NCBI RefSeq assembly: GCF_018476525.1
Contig: NZ_JAHCST010000014.1
Location: forward strand, 62,001-126,000
Source of the DNA: Acrocarpospora catenulata
GTDB lineage: Bacteria; Actinomycetota; Actinomycetes; Streptosporangiales; Streptosporangiaceae
Direction: 5' to 3'
DNA: 64,000 nt
Shown here: piece after piece, positions 1 through 10,436 of the stretch
Layout of the letters: each line of letters starts with the position of its first letter
Position numbering within the stretch: the first letter of the stretch is position 1
Translations under genes and position numbers: made by a program
The notes under the pieces: generated by a model
Told to the model about the DNA's origin: nothing
Seen by the model: the letters and a program-made list of their open reading frames with translations, nothing else
Databases searched by the model: none

Positions 1-717
1 CCGGACGAAGGTCGTGATCCTCAACCCGAACTCCAGCGGGGGATGCTCACGTCCCAGCTTGTCGCTCAGCGCTTTGAGTCGCTCGATACGCTCCCGGATA
101 CCTTCCAACGGCTCACCCCAGAAGAGCTGGACGTCCGCCTCGGTGGCGGACACCCGCTCCGCCGCCTCCGACGCTCCGCCGAAGTAGATCTTGGGGTGCC
201 TCCGGCCGTCACGGGGCGCGATCCTCGGAACGACCGTGGACCCGGTGACCTGGAAGTACTCCCCGGTGAAAGTCACGTTCTCCTCGGTCCACAACTTGCG
301 AACCAGCCGCATGAACTCCTTGGTACGCCCATATCGCGCCGCTTGGTTCTCCTCGCTGTCGCCGTACGCTTCGAGGTGGTCCTGGCCCGACACGATGTTG
401 ACGCGGACCCGCCCACCGGAGAGGTGATCGAGCGTGGCAGCCGCGGAGGCGAAGTTCGCTGGTCTCCAATAACCCGGCCGGATGGCGATGAGCGGCTCGA
501 ACCTCGTGGTCCGCGCCGCCAGCGCCGTCGCGACCGTGAAGGTGTCGGGCCGGCCCCAGCTGGTCCCCAGGAGCGCGCCCTTCCAGCCGTGCTTCTCCAG
601 CGCGAGCGCATGCGTGGCCAGCGTGCTGAGACTGTTGTGGCCGTCGGTGGCGTTGTCGCCACGGTGACCAGGGTTGGTTTCGTTTGGGATGTACCAGAGG
701 AACTCGGGCGTGGTCAC
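1..717 (-). CDS. SsuD-like LLM-class FMN-dependent monooxygenase (C-terminus beyond the window)
   Basis: The 239 visible residues match the bacterial luciferase-like fold of alkanesulfonate monooxygenases. They open with TTPEFLWYIPNE and include FEPLIAIRPGYW, the flavin-site signature SGGRVRVNIVSG, the region EYFQVTGSTVVP and PKIYFGGASEAA. Such enzymes use FMNH2 and O2 to oxidise small substrates, often releasing sulfite from sulfonates. The GTG start at 717 lies 40 bases after the ABC ATPase stop, and an earlier ATG in the gap meets a stop at once. It is the last visible gene of a run with a complete peptide-type ABC importer, so the enzyme probably acts on the imported compound. The exact substrate is unknown; sulfonate or sulfone is an inference from family and context. 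Confidence 0.88.
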   Translation of the reverse strand, partial: MTTPEFLWYIPNETNPGHRGDNATDGHNSLSTLATHALALEKHGWKGALLGTSWGRPDTFTVATALAARTTRFEPLIAIRPGYWRPANFASAAATLDHLSGGRVRVNIVSGQDHLEAYGDSEENQAARYGRTKEFMRLVRKLWTEENVTFTGEYFQVTGSTVVPRIAPRDGRRHPKIYFGGASEAAERVSATEADVQLFWGEPLEGIRERIERLKALSDKLGREHPPLEFGLRITTFVR

Positions 718-757
718 CCGCAACCACCTACTCCATATCGTGGGGACGCTCGTTCGG

Positions 758-2433
<1,676 letters not shown>

Positions 2434-2434
<1 letters not shown>

Positions 2435-3357
2435 CAAAGCCCCCTTACTGGCTGCAACGCACGGCTGATCCGGTTGCTGGCGAGCACCACCGACAGAATG
2501 ACCGCGCCGGGGAAGAGCGAGATCCATGGCGCGATCGCGAGCACGTCACGGCCCTCCGCCACCAGCAGGCCCCACTCCGGCTGCGGCGGCGGAGCTCCGA
2601 ACCCGAGGAATCCCAGCGCCGCGATCGCGAGGATCGACGAGCCGAACTGCAGGGGGATCAGCGCGAGGACGGAGCTCATCGAGTTCGGCAGCACGTGACG
2701 CAGGAGAATGGCGACCCTGTGGGTGCCGATGCTGGCGGCGGCCTCGACGAAGTCCGCCTGTGTCACCTTGAGAACCTCCGCACGCATCACCCGCGCGAAG
2801 TTCGCCACCGACGAGATGCCGACCGCGATCGCGACATTGGTCGTGCCGTAGCCAAGCGCCGAGACGATCACCATCGTCAGCAGCAAGCCGGGAACCGAGA
2901 GCAGGACATCGACGACGCGCATGAGGACGAGGTCGACGATGCCCCGGACGAAGCCCGCTACCAGACCCAGCGCCGTTCCGATGAAGAACGCGATCGACAC
3001 CGCGAGCAGAGTGGCGGTCAGGGTGATAACCGCGCCATACACCGTACGGGTGTAGACATCGCGGCCAAGCCGGTCGGTTCCGAATGGCTGGGTGGCGCTG
3101 GGTCCCGCCAGGATCGCGCTCGTGTCGGGGACGTAGGGGTTCATCCAGGTGAAGGCCGCCGGGATGACGCAGAACGCCACGGCCAGCAGAACCACCAGGA
3201 CGGCGACCGCGAGGCCGGGCTGGGTGACAATCGGATGGAACACGCCGAACCGCCGCCGGGGCGGAGCGGAAGGCGTCGCGGCGTCAAGGGTGGGGTCCGC
3301 ACCGGAGGCCGTCGACGGCGGATCGGCTGCGGACGGCTGGTCGAGGCGAATGGTCAC
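2434..3357 (-). CDS. Peptide-type ABC transporter permease (DppC family)
   Basis: A 307-residue inner-membrane permease with a Pro/Ala-rich cytosolic N-terminus of about 45 residues and then about six membrane segments. It has the BPD_transp_1 cytoplasmic EAA-type loop (VEAAASIGTHRVAILLRHVL), which contacts the ATPase. The FGTDRLGRDVYTRTVYG stretch after the first segment is characteristic of the DppC/OppC branch. The start overlaps the previous gene by four bases (ATGA at 3354-3357), so translation is coupled to the DppB-like subunit. With that protein it forms the channel of the importer served by the binding protein at 4308-6008. Confidence 0.94.
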
Positions 3358-4304
3358 GCGGTCACACCCTTAGGTATGGCTTTGAGCCGCGGGTCGACAA
3401 GCGGGTAGGAGACGTCGACGATGAAGTTCACCGTCACGAAGCAGACGGCCACGAGCATGACGATCCCTTGGACGACCGGCACGTCCTGCGCCCGGACCGC
3501 CTCCTCGGTGAGCCGGCCGATCCCCGCGCGGGAGAAGATCGTCTCCGTGATCACGGCGCCGGCGAGCAACTCTCCGACGATGATGCCGCCCTGGGTCAGC
3601 GCCGGCAGACTCGCGTTGCGCAGCACCTCGGTGTTGAGCACCTGCCCTTTACGCAGGCCCTTGCTGTAGGACGTCAGGACATACGGCGAGGAGTATTCGG
3701 TCTGGAAGTTGCGGAGCAACAACTGGGCGATCGGACCCGAGACCGGGATCGCCAGCGCCGCTGCGGGCAGCACCAGCCCGCGCAGCCCGTCACCGCTGAT
3801 GGGCGGGAACCAGCCGAGCTGGAAGGAGAAAATCTTGATGATGATCAGTCCGAGCAGAAAGCTGGGGAACGACACCAGCAGGGGCGGAACGCTGGAGATG
3901 AGATTGCGCAGCCACGCCGACTCCAGATAGGTCGCCACCCAGGCGACGGAGAGCGCGAAGAGCGACGCCAGCACCAGCGCGGCCGCCGCGAGGATCACCG
4001 TGTTGGGCAACGCTTCGCCGATCGCCTCGATCACCGGCTTACCCGTGCCCACCGATGTCCCGAAGTCGCCGTGGAGGCCGGCCAGGAGACGGTCGAGGTA
4101 CTGCTCCCAGGTGGGACGGTCGAACCCGTAGGCGCGCTCCATCTCCTTGAACGCCTGCGGATCGATGCTGGCGCGCTCGTTCGGCGGGAAGAGGAGCTCG
4201 ATCGGGCTGGCCGGCATCAGATAGAGGAGGATGAAGGAGGCGGTGAAGGCCCCCCACACCACAATCAGCGCACGGCCGAGCTTCAGCAGGGCGTAGGTCA
4301 ACAC
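3354..4304 (-). CDS. Peptide-type ABC transporter permease (DppB family)
   Basis: A 316-residue membrane protein of the DppB/OppB branch. It has an N-terminal membrane helix (about 10-32), a long periplasmic loop with YGFDRPTWEQYLDRL and GDFGTSVGTGKPV, further helices, and a C-terminal ETIFSRAGIGRLTEEAVRAQDVPVVQG region typical of the family. The putative ATPase-contact loop lies around YVLTSYSKGLRKGQVL. It starts three bases after the binding-protein stop and overlaps the DppC-like gene by four bases. It is the partner permease of the same importer. The imported solute is not certain: DppB-type systems take peptides, nickel, glycosides and sulfur compounds. Confidence 0.94.
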   Translation of the reverse strand: MLTYALLKLGRALIVVWGAFTASFILLYLMPASPIELLFPPNERASIDPQAFKEMERAYGFDRPTWEQYLDRLLAGLHGDFGTSVGTGKPVIEAIGEALPNTVILAAAALVLASLFALSVAWVATYLESAWLRNLISSVPPLLVSFPSFLLGLIIIKIFSFQLGWFPPISGDGLRGLVLPAAALAIPVSGPIAQLLLRNFQTEYSSPYVLTSYSKGLRKGQVLNTEVLRNASLPALTQGGIIVGELLAGAVITETIFSRAGIGRLTEEAVRAQDVPVVQGIVMLVAVCFVTVNFIVDVSYPLVDPRLKAIPKGVTA

Positions 4305-4307
4305 AGG

Positions 4308-6008
4308 TTACGTTCCGCTCACCCAGGTGTCGAGGAAGATCAGCCGGTCAGCGGCGTCGAGGTAGATGTTGTGGACGCCCTTGGCGGCGGCGACCTGCGA
4401 GGTCTGGAACTGCGGATCGACGAGCACAAGCTCCTCGTGGATGAGGTCCTGCACGGCCTTGGCCAGGGGAGCCTGCGCGGCTCCGATGGCTGTGTCCAAG
4501 GCGTCGAAGGTCTTCACGATCCGCGCCCGGTCCGGGAAGTCGGCCGGGATGACCGCGCCGTTGCCCCGGTCGGGGTTGAGTTGCGTGTTGAGTACGGCCA
4601 CGTCGTTGCGGCCGCGGTTGATGTTGGCCAGGTGGTACTCCGCGGTGAGCTGTTCCGCCGGGATGTTTCTGGGGTCGAACACGATCTCGACGTCCACCCC
4701 GATCGACTTCAGTGCCGCCTGGGTGGCCTCGTAGGTGACTCGGGCGTCCGGCACCAGGATGTTGCCGGTGCCCTTGAGCTTGAGCTTGACGCCGTCCTTC
4801 TCCCGGATCCCGTCGGCGCCGGGCTGCCAGCCCGCGTCGTCGAGCAGCTTCTTGGCCAGGTCGAGGTCGTACTTCAGCGCGCCCTGGCTGTAGTCGACGA
4901 ACCCCGGCACGCCGTCGGTGAGCACGGAGCGCGCCTCGCCCTCGGAGTCCGACAGGAGGGTCTTCTTGAACCCGGGGCGGTCCGTGGCCGCCACGATCGC
5001 GCGCCGGACGTTGATGTCGTTGGTCGGGGCAAGGCTGAGGTTGAACTGCCAGCCGAGGGTGAATCCCGGATTGATCCTGGCGGTCAGCTCGAAGCCCTGG
5101 GCGGTCAGGACCTTCTCGTCGGTGGGCAGGATGTCGAAGGCGGCCGGCACGTCACCGGACTGGAGCGCACCGACGCGCACGCTCGCCTCGGGGATGGTGA
5201 TGAACTCGATCTTGTCGAGGTACGCCGGTCCCTCGTGGCCCAGCGCGGCCGGTGCCCATTTGTAGTCGTCGCGGCGGACGATGACGGTGCGCACCTTCGG
5301 CTCGTACTCGGTGACGGTGAACGGCCCGGTGCCGATCACGTTCTCCGGCTTCAGCCGGTCCTCGGCCGAGGACTTCAGGGTCTTGTCCGCAAGGAAGCTG
5401 ATGTTGCCGGTGCCGCTGTGGGCGCTCAACTGCAGGAAGCTCGCGTTGGGGGCGGTGAAGCGCACCTTGACGACGTAGTCGCCGACGACCTCGGTCTCCT
5501 TGTAGGGGCCGAGGTAACTCTTGCCGTTGGGCAGGATGCCGAGTGCCTCGTCGCCGTGGAAGAACTGGTCGAGGTTGTTCTTGACCGAGGTCGCGTTGAA
5601 CTTGGTTCCGTCGCTGAAGGTCACATCCTCGCGAAGCGTGAAGGTGTACTCGGTTAGGTCGTCGTTGTGCTCCCACTTGGTGGCCAGCCAGGGACTGAAC
5701 TCGCCGCTGTCACGGTCCTGGAAGAGGAGCCGGTCCACGATGTTGTTGGAGAAGTTGGCGCCGGCGAAGCTGCTGTTGATCTGCGGGTCGAGGGACTCTG
5801 GGGCACCCAGCCAAGCGAACTTGAGGGTCCCGCCCTTGACGGGAGCGCCCCCGCTCCCTGCGCCGACCGCGGGCTCGCCGTCCGGGCCGCAACCGATCAG
5901 CAGCAGGCTGGCGGTGGCTCCGGCAAGGGCCAGGAAGCCGCGGCGGCTGGGAGCGGAGGAGAGGAGGGCCCCGGCCCTCGCTGAGGTCACTGTCAAATCC
6001 GTGCTCAT
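4308..6008 (-). CDS. Peptide-type ABC transporter substrate-binding lipoprotein (SBP_bac_5)
   Basis: A 566-residue extracytoplasmic solute-binding protein. Its N-terminus carries a twin-arginine-like SRRGFLALAG (about 21-30) and a lipobox LLIGC with Cys40, so the mature protein is probably a lipid-anchored protein exported through Tat. The body shows the SBP_bac_5 landmarks: GGTLKFAWLGAPESLDPQ, YTFTLREDVTFSDGTKFNA and GTGPFTVTEYEPK. It is the first gene of the operon SBP-DppB-DppC-DppDF-SsuD-like monooxygenase, an arrangement known in Gram-negative and actinobacterial sulfur-scavenging clusters (an inference by analogy). The start has no Shine-Dalgarno. Instead a -10-like TATAGT ends exactly six bases upstream of ATG, which points to a leaderless mRNA. 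Confidence 0.92.
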   Translation of the reverse strand: MSTDLTVTSARAGALLSSAPSRRGFLALAGATASLLLIGCGPDGEPAVGAGSGGAPVKGGTLKFAWLGAPESLDPQINSSFAGANFSNNIVDRLLFQDRDSGEFSPWLATKWEHNDDLTEYTFTLREDVTFSDGTKFNATSVKNNLDQFFHGDEALGILPNGKSYLGPYKETEVVGDYVVKVRFTAPNASFLQLSAHSGTGNISFLADKTLKSSAEDRLKPENVIGTGPFTVTEYEPKVRTVIVRRDDYKWAPAALGHEGPAYLDKIEFITIPEASVRVGALQSGDVPAAFDILPTDEKVLTAQGFELTARINPGFTLGWQFNLSLAPTNDINVRRAIVAATDRPGFKKTLLSDSEGEARSVLTDGVPGFVDYSQGALKYDLDLAKKLLDDAGWQPGADGIREKDGVKLKLKGTGNILVPDARVTYEATQAALKSIGVDVEIVFDPRNIPAEQLTAEYHLANINRGRNDVAVLNTQLNPDRGNGAVIPADFPDRARIVKTFDALDTAIGAAQAPLAKAVQDLIHEELVLVDPQFQTSQVAAAKGVHNIYLDAADRLIFLDTWVSGT

Positions 6009-6048
6009 GGCGGAACTATATCTAGGTATTTCCTACTTGAAAAGTATG
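6009..6048 (-). promoter_or_regulatory. Leaderless promoter and dyad operator of the peptide-type/monooxygenase operon
   Basis: On the minus strand a TATAGT hexamer (6020-6015) is followed by six bases and the ATG of the binding protein. Just upstream, at 6032-6048 (plus strand CCTACTTGAAAAGTATG), lies a 17-bp imperfect dyad CCTAC-N7-GTATG. Similar dyads with the same N7 spacing stand at four other operons in this window. The position over the -35 region would suit either a repressor or an activator. Confidence 0.6.
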
Positions 6049-6179
6049 ATTTGCTCTCAACCGGAATCCCCTGCCTCGCCCGTTGCCCCCCGGGCCCGGC
6101 CACGGCACCGGCATGCCGACCGGAGCGGCGTCGGGGGTGGATGTCGTCGACGTCGACCAGAAGGCGAACGGGCACGGCT

Positions 6180-6545
6180 TCGACGCATTCGCCCGAGCCC
6201 GCCGTGCCGGTCACGTTCGGGCGCGGTGGCCGGGACCTACCACACCGGCCGGTTCGTGAAGGTTGCGCGCTGGCGAAACTGCTGCGCGAAGTGAAGGCCC
6301 ACGCCCCACACTGCCGCGTCATCCTCACCGTCTACGAGATGAAGCGCCTGGGCCGCGACGCCGCCGAGCTCACCGCGCTCGCCGACCACCTCACCGCCCA
6401 CGGCCTGGTCCTGGAGATGCTCGCCGGACCCCTGGCCGGGACCTACGACCCGTCCGGGCCGGGCCGGATGCTGTTCGCGTTCTTCGCCGCCATGGCCGAG
6501 ACCGAACGCGAGAACACCCGCGAGGCCACCGCTACGAAGGGCCGT
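6180..6545 (+). pseudogene. Serine site-specific recombinase remnant (resolvase N-terminal domain)
   Basis: An open frame reads VILTVYEMKRLGRDAAELTA, then a stretch ending in GRMLFAFFAAMAETERENTRE. These are the core of the resolvase/invertase catalytic domain (the R-x-x-R-L-x-R loop and the E-helix). The N-terminal part with the catalytic Ser and the whole DNA-binding C-terminus are missing. The frame runs directly into the 3' end of the convergent deaminase gene at 6550. It is a decayed mobile-element remnant, and its left border is uncertain because the sequence from 6060 to about 6250 has no recognisable coding sense. Confidence 0.75.
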
Positions 6546-6549
6546 TCTC

Positions 6550-6978
6550 TCAGTGGTAGTAGCCCTCGACGGGTGTGCGCGCCTCGTCGAAGAGGGCCGG
6601 GCCTTCGGCGGGGGCGTCGCAGAAGCCACTGCCAGCCGGTTTGAGGGTGGCGAGCTGTTCGTTGGACAGGGCGTAGACGACGCGGCCCAGGCCTGAGCGC
6701 GCGATGGCGCCGACGCACATGCCGCAGGGCTGGCAGCTGGTGTACAGGGTGGTGGCGGCTGCCGTGGCGGGATCGAGTTCGCGGGCCGCCCACCGCGCCA
6801 GTTTCAGTTCCGGGTGGGCGGTGATGTCGCGGTCGGTGAGGGAGGTGTTGTGCTCTTCGGCCAGGACGGTGCCGTCCGGGTCGGCAAGCAGCGAGCCGAA
6901 CGGCGGGTTGCCGAAGGCGCGCGCCGTCGCGGCCAGTTCGACGGCACGCCGCAGGAGTTTCTCGTCGTCGTGTGTCAT
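6550..6978 (-). CDS. Nucleoside/guanine deaminase family protein
   Basis: A 142-residue cytidine/deoxycytidylate deaminase-fold protein. The zinc site is visible as HPE (in DITAHPELKLARWAARE), where the common form is H-A-E, and PCGMC (in LYTSCQPCGMCVGA). An ATG at 6978 with Shine-Dalgarno GAAGGAG overlaps the stop of the preceding LLM gene by four bases (ATGA), so the two are translationally coupled. Length and layout fit the tRNA-adenosine/guanine deaminase branch that acts on free bases or nucleosides; the substrate cannot be read from sequence. Pairing with an LLM oxidoreductase suggests a small purine or heterocycle catabolic module controlled by the divergent Lrp-type regulator. Confidence 0.85.
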   Translation of the reverse strand: MTHDDEKLLRRAVELAATARAFGNPPFGSLLADPDGTVLAEEHNTSLTDRDITAHPELKLARWAARELDPATAAATTLYTSCQPCGMCVGAIARSGLGRVVYALSNEQLATLKPAGSGFCDAPAEGPALFDEARTPVEGYYH

Positions 6979-7844
6979 GGTTGCTCCTTCGGGGTACGGT
7001 CGCTGGTCAGATTCTCGCGTGCGGCCACGGTCGCCAGCGCCCGCCAAGCCTGCTGCGGGCGGCAAGTCTCGGCAGGATCGCCGCTGAACGGGTCGAGCAC
7101 GACGGTGTCGGAGCCGAGCGCGCGCAGTTCCCGCAGGTCGTCGTGGATCTGGTCGGCCGTGCCCTCGCCGGCGAGTCGTCCCGGGCCGGTGATCGGCGTG
7201 TCGGTGAGCCGCAGGGCGATACGGGGCGCCAGAGCCGGCACCGGCCGCCGCTGCTCATACGCGAAGTCCTTCATGCGTTTCAGCGCCCCACGCAGCCACG
7301 GCAGGGTGAAGCGCAGTGGATGATACGCCTGGCCCAGGCGTACGGCCCGGCGCAGGGCGGCATCGCTGTTGCCGCCGACCCAGATCGGGATGTGCCCGGC
7401 ACGGTAGTCCTGCTCGTCGTCCCAGGCGGCGCGCACCGCGCGCAGGTACTCATCGGTCAGCGCGCCGCGCCGTTCGAACGGCACTCCCAGGGCGGCGAAC
7501 TCCTGCCGCGCCCAGCCAACGCCCACGCCCAGGACCAGCCGCCCTCCGCTGAGCCGGTTGAGATTGGCGGCCATGCGGGCGATGAGCAGGGGGTGGCGAT
7601 ACGGGACGATGAGCACTGAGGTACCCAGTCGGATCCGGTGGGTGAGGCCCGCCAGCCACGCGAGGGTGGTGAAGGGCTCGTAGAACGGTGCCGGGTACTG
7701 CTCGGCGACATCCGGCGTCACCGCGACGTGGTCGGAGATCATAAGCAGGTCGAAGCCGAGTCCCTCCACCGTCTGCGCCCACTGCCGCAGCGCGCCGGAG
7801 CCGGTGCCGGGACCGAAGTTGGGGACGTTCACGCCTATCCGCAC
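6975..7844 (-). CDS. LLM-class F420-dependent oxidoreductase
   Basis: A 289-residue luciferase-like protein. The N-terminus MRIGVNVPNFGP, the segment LGFDLLMISDHVAV, the cofactor-barrel piece LTHRIRLGTSVLIVPYRHPL and SGGRLVLGVGVGWARQEFAALG are typical of actinobacterial F420-dependent LLM enzymes (TIGR03619-like). They transfer hydride to or from F420 on varied small molecules. The gene starts with GTG. A TAGCCT hexamer lies exactly six bases upstream (7851-7856), so the message may be leaderless. It overlaps the deaminase start and is divergent from an Lrp/AsnC regulator. FMN instead of F420 cannot be excluded. Confidence 0.87.
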   Translation of the reverse strand: MRIGVNVPNFGPGTGSGALRQWAQTVEGLGFDLLMISDHVAVTPDVAEQYPAPFYEPFTTLAWLAGLTHRIRLGTSVLIVPYRHPLLIARMAANLNRLSGGRLVLGVGVGWARQEFAALGVPFERRGALTDEYLRAVRAAWDDEQDYRAGHIPIWVGGNSDAALRRAVRLGQAYHPLRFTLPWLRGALKRMKDFAYEQRRPVPALAPRIALRLTDTPITGPGRLAGEGTADQIHDDLRELRALGSDTVVLDPFSGDPAETCRPQQAWRALATVAARENLTSDRTPKEQP

Positions 7845-7937
7845 CGGTTCAGGCTATCCACAGTCCCCGGAGGGCTTGAATGGATTCTTCCTGGTGTATA
7901 GCCGGTTTGGCCGGTAATTCGCCGGTATATTCGGCAG
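7845..7937. promoter_or_regulatory. Divergent promoter region with phased GCCGGT repeats
   Basis: This gap separates the LLM/deaminase pair from the Lrp gene. GCCGGT occurs three times, at 7901, 7910 and 7921, followed by AT-rich spacers (AATTC, ATATTC), as expected for iterated Lrp-family binding sites. TATATT at 7926-7931 ends six bases before the ATG of the Lrp gene, which implies a leaderless transcript. The last repeat abuts this hexamer, so autorepression is plausible. Confidence 0.5.
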
Positions 7938-8399
7938 ATGACCGTGACTCTCGATCCGACCGACTGGTTGATCCTGGCCGAGCTGCAGCGCGACGGCCGT
8001 GTCCCGTTCACCGAGTTGGGTCGCCGGGTGAGCCTGAGCGCCTCGGCGGTAACCGAGCGGGTCAGGCGGCTGGAGGCCGAGGGAGTCATCACCGGCTATC
8101 GGGCTGACGTGGACCTGGCGAAGGCCGGTTTCGCGGTACTCGCCGTGGTACGCCTTAAGTACCCCGGTAGCCGGCACGAGCCGCTGCACCGGCTGCTGGG
8201 AGAACGCTCGGAGATCCTGGAGTGCCTGCGCACCACCGGTGACGACTGTTACACACTGAAGGTGGCCGCGACGTCCATGCCGCACCTGGAACGGCTCGTC
8301 GACGAGCTGGCCGGCTTCGGCAGTACCACGACCAGCATCGTCTACAGCCAGACGCTGCCCTATCGCGGCCCCGGACTCCGTAACGCGACCCCGTCATAG
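7938..8399 (+). CDS. Lrp/AsnC family transcriptional regulator
   Basis: A 153-residue one-domain-plus-RAM regulator. Residues about 5-60 form the winged helix-turn-helix (DWLILAELQRDGRVPFTELG, then VSLSASAVTERVRRLEAEG). The C-terminal part (about 70-145) is the RAM ligand-sensing domain with the hallmark TTGDDCYTLKVAATSMPHLE. Lrp proteins oligomerise and respond to amino acids or related small molecules. It is divergent from the LLM/deaminase pair and probably regulates that pair and itself. The ATG sits six bases after a TATATT hexamer and lacks a Shine-Dalgarno, so leaderless translation is likely. Confidence 0.93.
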   Translation: MTVTLDPTDWLILAELQRDGRVPFTELGRRVSLSASAVTERVRRLEAEGVITGYRADVDLAKAGFAVLAVVRLKYPGSRHEPLHRLLGERSEILECLRTTGDDCYTLKVAATSMPHLERLVDELAGFGSTTTSIVYSQTLPYRGPGLRNATPS

Positions 8400-8890
8400 C
8401 TGCGTCGGGACTCGGCCCGACCAGGCGCTTCAGCTCCTCACCGACCAGCCCACAGTGCTTGATCAGCTCGTCTTCATCGACGGCCGCCTCTTCCAGCTGC
8501 TCCAGCAGGTCCCCGGCGCCGTAGGCGGCATCGCCGTACACGGTGGCCTTCCCGCCGTCCACCTGGCCGGGTTCTGAGCTGCAAACGCCGTCGGCAGCAT
8601 TGGCGGGAGGGGCGGCACTGTCATCATCTGCAGGTTCGGCCAGCAGATCCTCCAGCAGGCCGGCAGCGGCCTGCGCATCACCACAGTTGCCCGCAGTCAC
8701 CGTCGTCGCGGTGATGATCTCCGAGTCAGGGTCCTCGGCCAGGTGCCCCTTGTACCCGTCGAACCCACGGGATGCGGTCTTGTGCCCGTGCCGGGCCTCG
8801 GGATCCACGGTCGAGATCACCCGGTCCTTGGCCCAGCCTTGCCGGCCACCTCCACCGTGGTCTCAAAGATCCGGTCCGGGCGCTCCGAGG
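8400..8890 (-). pseudogene. IS1182-like DDE transposase fragment
   Basis: On the minus strand the reading DRVISTVDPEARHGHKTASR, then FDGYKGHLAEDPDSEIITAT and TVTAGNCGDAQAA matches the catalytic region of IS1182-type transposases. A downstream helix with GKATVYGDAAYGAGDLLEQLE follows. The N-terminal half is missing, and the frame shifts near 8830, where it joins the GntR remnant. The C-terminal end is absent and runs into the 3' end of the Lrp gene. No terminal inverted repeats could be recognised. This is a dead insertion-sequence fragment. Confidence 0.8.
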
Positions 8891-8892
8891 CG

Positions 8893-9117
8893 GCCAACCG
8901 GGCCCCTCGCGCGTAAGTTCGTCCAACGCTCGACGGATCGTCTCGATGGCTACACCATTAATGCTTGGCCAACTGCCGCCGAGCCGGTAGTCGCTCGCCC
9001 ACCTTGAGGCGGCCTGCCGTCACCTCCTGACGCAGATCGTCCGCAATCTGAAGGTAGGCCGCCCGAGGATCGCTGAAATCAGGCACTGACAGGACATCCA
9101 GGCTAGATCCTCCAGCT
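8893..9117 (-). pseudogene. GntR-family regulator N-terminal remnant
   Basis: The minus strand encodes DPRAAYLQIADDLRQEVTAG, RLKVGERLPARRQLAKH and, after a frame change near 8960, GVAIETIRRALDELTREG. Together these are an almost complete GntR winged helix. A stop after LAKH and the frame change break the gene, and the effector domain is replaced by transposase sequence from about 8890. No convincing start codon is visible. It is the debris of a regulator interrupted by an insertion element. Confidence 0.7.
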
Positions 9118-9462
9118 GTATCAGGTAAGCAGGTCGGGGCGACGGCTTTCGATGGTGATCGTGCGGTACGGTAGGCGGTCGCGTCCTCCCGGATACGCGT
9201 CGCGAGTGCGCAGGCGCGCCCGGTACCGGCGCATCCAGATCGCACAGCGTGGCGACGGTGATGTCGATGGCGGCACCGGATGTCCGATCCCGGCATTCCG
9301 ACAACGGAGTTCTCCATCGCCGGCGTCGCGCCGGCGTGCGGGCGACCTGAGGCCAGTGCCGTGCCGCCCGTGTCCTTTCACGGTGATGGTTGTCACCGTC
9401 GTGCGTGGAAGGGGGCAGGAACTGGGCTGTTGTCATGACCGATTGTGGTTTGACTGATATTT
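9118..9462. other. No supported gene
   Basis: I see no reading frame here with recognisable protein sense on either strand. The stretch lies between the GntR remnant and the metN promoter and may be eroded DNA left by the insertion events to its left. Confidence 0.5.
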
Positions 9463-9489
9463 TCATGTATAACCTACCTGTGATACGGG
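9463..9489 (+). promoter_or_regulatory. metNIQ leaderless promoter with overlapping dyad operator
   Basis: TATAAC (9468-9473) followed by CTACCT and then GTG 9480 puts the likely transcription start on the start codon. The 17-base element CCTACCTGTGATACGGG (9473-9489) fits the window's CCTAC-N7-GTAGG pattern with a degenerate right half. It covers the downstream edge of the -10 and the first codons, a position that suits repression. Confidence 0.55.
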
Positions 9490-10436
9490 TTAATGCGCTG
9501 CGAAAGGTGTACGGATCCAGGGTCCTCGCCCTGGACGGGGTCGACCTGCACGTGCGCGAAGGCGAGATCTTCGGTGTCCTCGGGCAGAGCGGCGCGGGCA
9601 AGAGCACCCTTCTCCGCTGCGTCAACCTCCTAGAACGCCCGACGAGCGGCACCGTTCAGGTCGGCGGGCGCGACCTCACCGCCCTGCCCGAAGGAGAACT
9701 GCGCCGGCAGCGGCAGCGGATCGGCATGATCCACCAGCACTTCGCGCTGCTGTCGTCCCGCACCGTCGCCGACAACATTGCCTTCCCGCTCGAGATTGCC
9801 GGGATGTCGCGCGCCCAGCGACGGGCCCGGGTCGCCGAGCTCCTCGACCTGGTCGGCCTTGCCGACAAGGCCGGCGCTCGCCCGGCGCAGTTGTCCGGCG
9901 GACAGAAGCAGCGCGTCGGCATCGCACGGGCGTTGGCCGCCCGGCCGAAAGTCCTGCTATCGGACGAGGCGACCAGCGCGCTGGACCCGGCCACCACCCA
10001 GTCGATCCTCGCGCTGCTCCGCCGCCTCAACGCCGAGCTCGGACTCACGATCTTGCTGATCACCCATGAGATGCAGGTCATCAAGAGCGTGTGCGATTCG
10101 GCCGCGACCTTGCGCGAGGGCAGGGTGGTGGAGGCCGGGGGCGTGTATGACCTGATCGCCACGCCCGGCTCGCTGCTGACGCGCGAACTGTTCCCGCTGC
10201 CCGACCCGCCCCCTGCCGGGAGCCTCACCCTGACTCTTCCCATCGGTCGCGCTGACGAGCCCATCGTCTCGAGCCTGGTCCGCACCTACGGCGTCGACGT
10301 GGACATCATCGGCGGCACCGTCGAGGACCTGCGCGGTCGCTCAGCCGGTCGATTGCGGGTGCGGATCGGCGGCGAGCGCGCGGCCGAGGCGCTGGAAAGC
10401 CTGCGCGGCCGCGGCGTCCTGGTGGAGGCGGCATGA
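9480..10436 (+). CDS. metN: Methionine ABC transporter ATP-binding protein
   Basis: A 318-residue ABC ATPase, MetN type. It has Walker A GQSGAGKST, the family-typical IGMIHQHFALLSSRTVADN Q-loop region, signature LSGGQKQR, Walker B VLLSDEATSALDPATTQSIL and the switch His in LLITHEM. A C-terminal domain of about 80 residues resembles the NIL regulatory domain that senses internal methionine in MetN. It powers uptake of D/L-methionine with MetI and MetQ. GTG 9480 was chosen over upstream codons because it starts the MetN-typical IRVNALRKVYG and sits six bases from a TATAAC -10 box. It overlaps metI by four bases. Confidence 0.95.
   Translation: MIRVNALRKVYGSRVLALDGVDLHVREGEIFGVLGQSGAGKSTLLRCVNLLERPTSGTVQVGGRDLTALPEGELRRQRQRIGMIHQHFALLSSRTVADNIAFPLEIAGMSRAQRRARVAELLDLVGLADKAGARPAQLSGGQKQRVGIARALAARPKVLLSDEATSALDPATTQSILALLRRLNAELGLTILLITHEMQVIKSVCDSAATLREGRVVEAGGVYDLIATPGSLLTRELFPLPDPPPAGSLTLTLPIGRADEPIVSSLVRTYGVDVDIIGGTVEDLRGRSAGRLRVRIGGERAAEALESLRGRGVLVEAA

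Noticed and set aside
3468-5657. A 729-codon open frame on the plus strand opposite the permease and binding-protein genes
   Set aside because: Its residues are Glu/Gly/Arg-rich shadow sequence without domains, while the minus strand gives three clear transporter genes with proper signals.
5281-6294. A possible gene on the plus strand through the binding-protein promoter
   Set aside because: It has no recognisable domain and would cross the promoter/operator; it reads as antisense of the signal peptide region.
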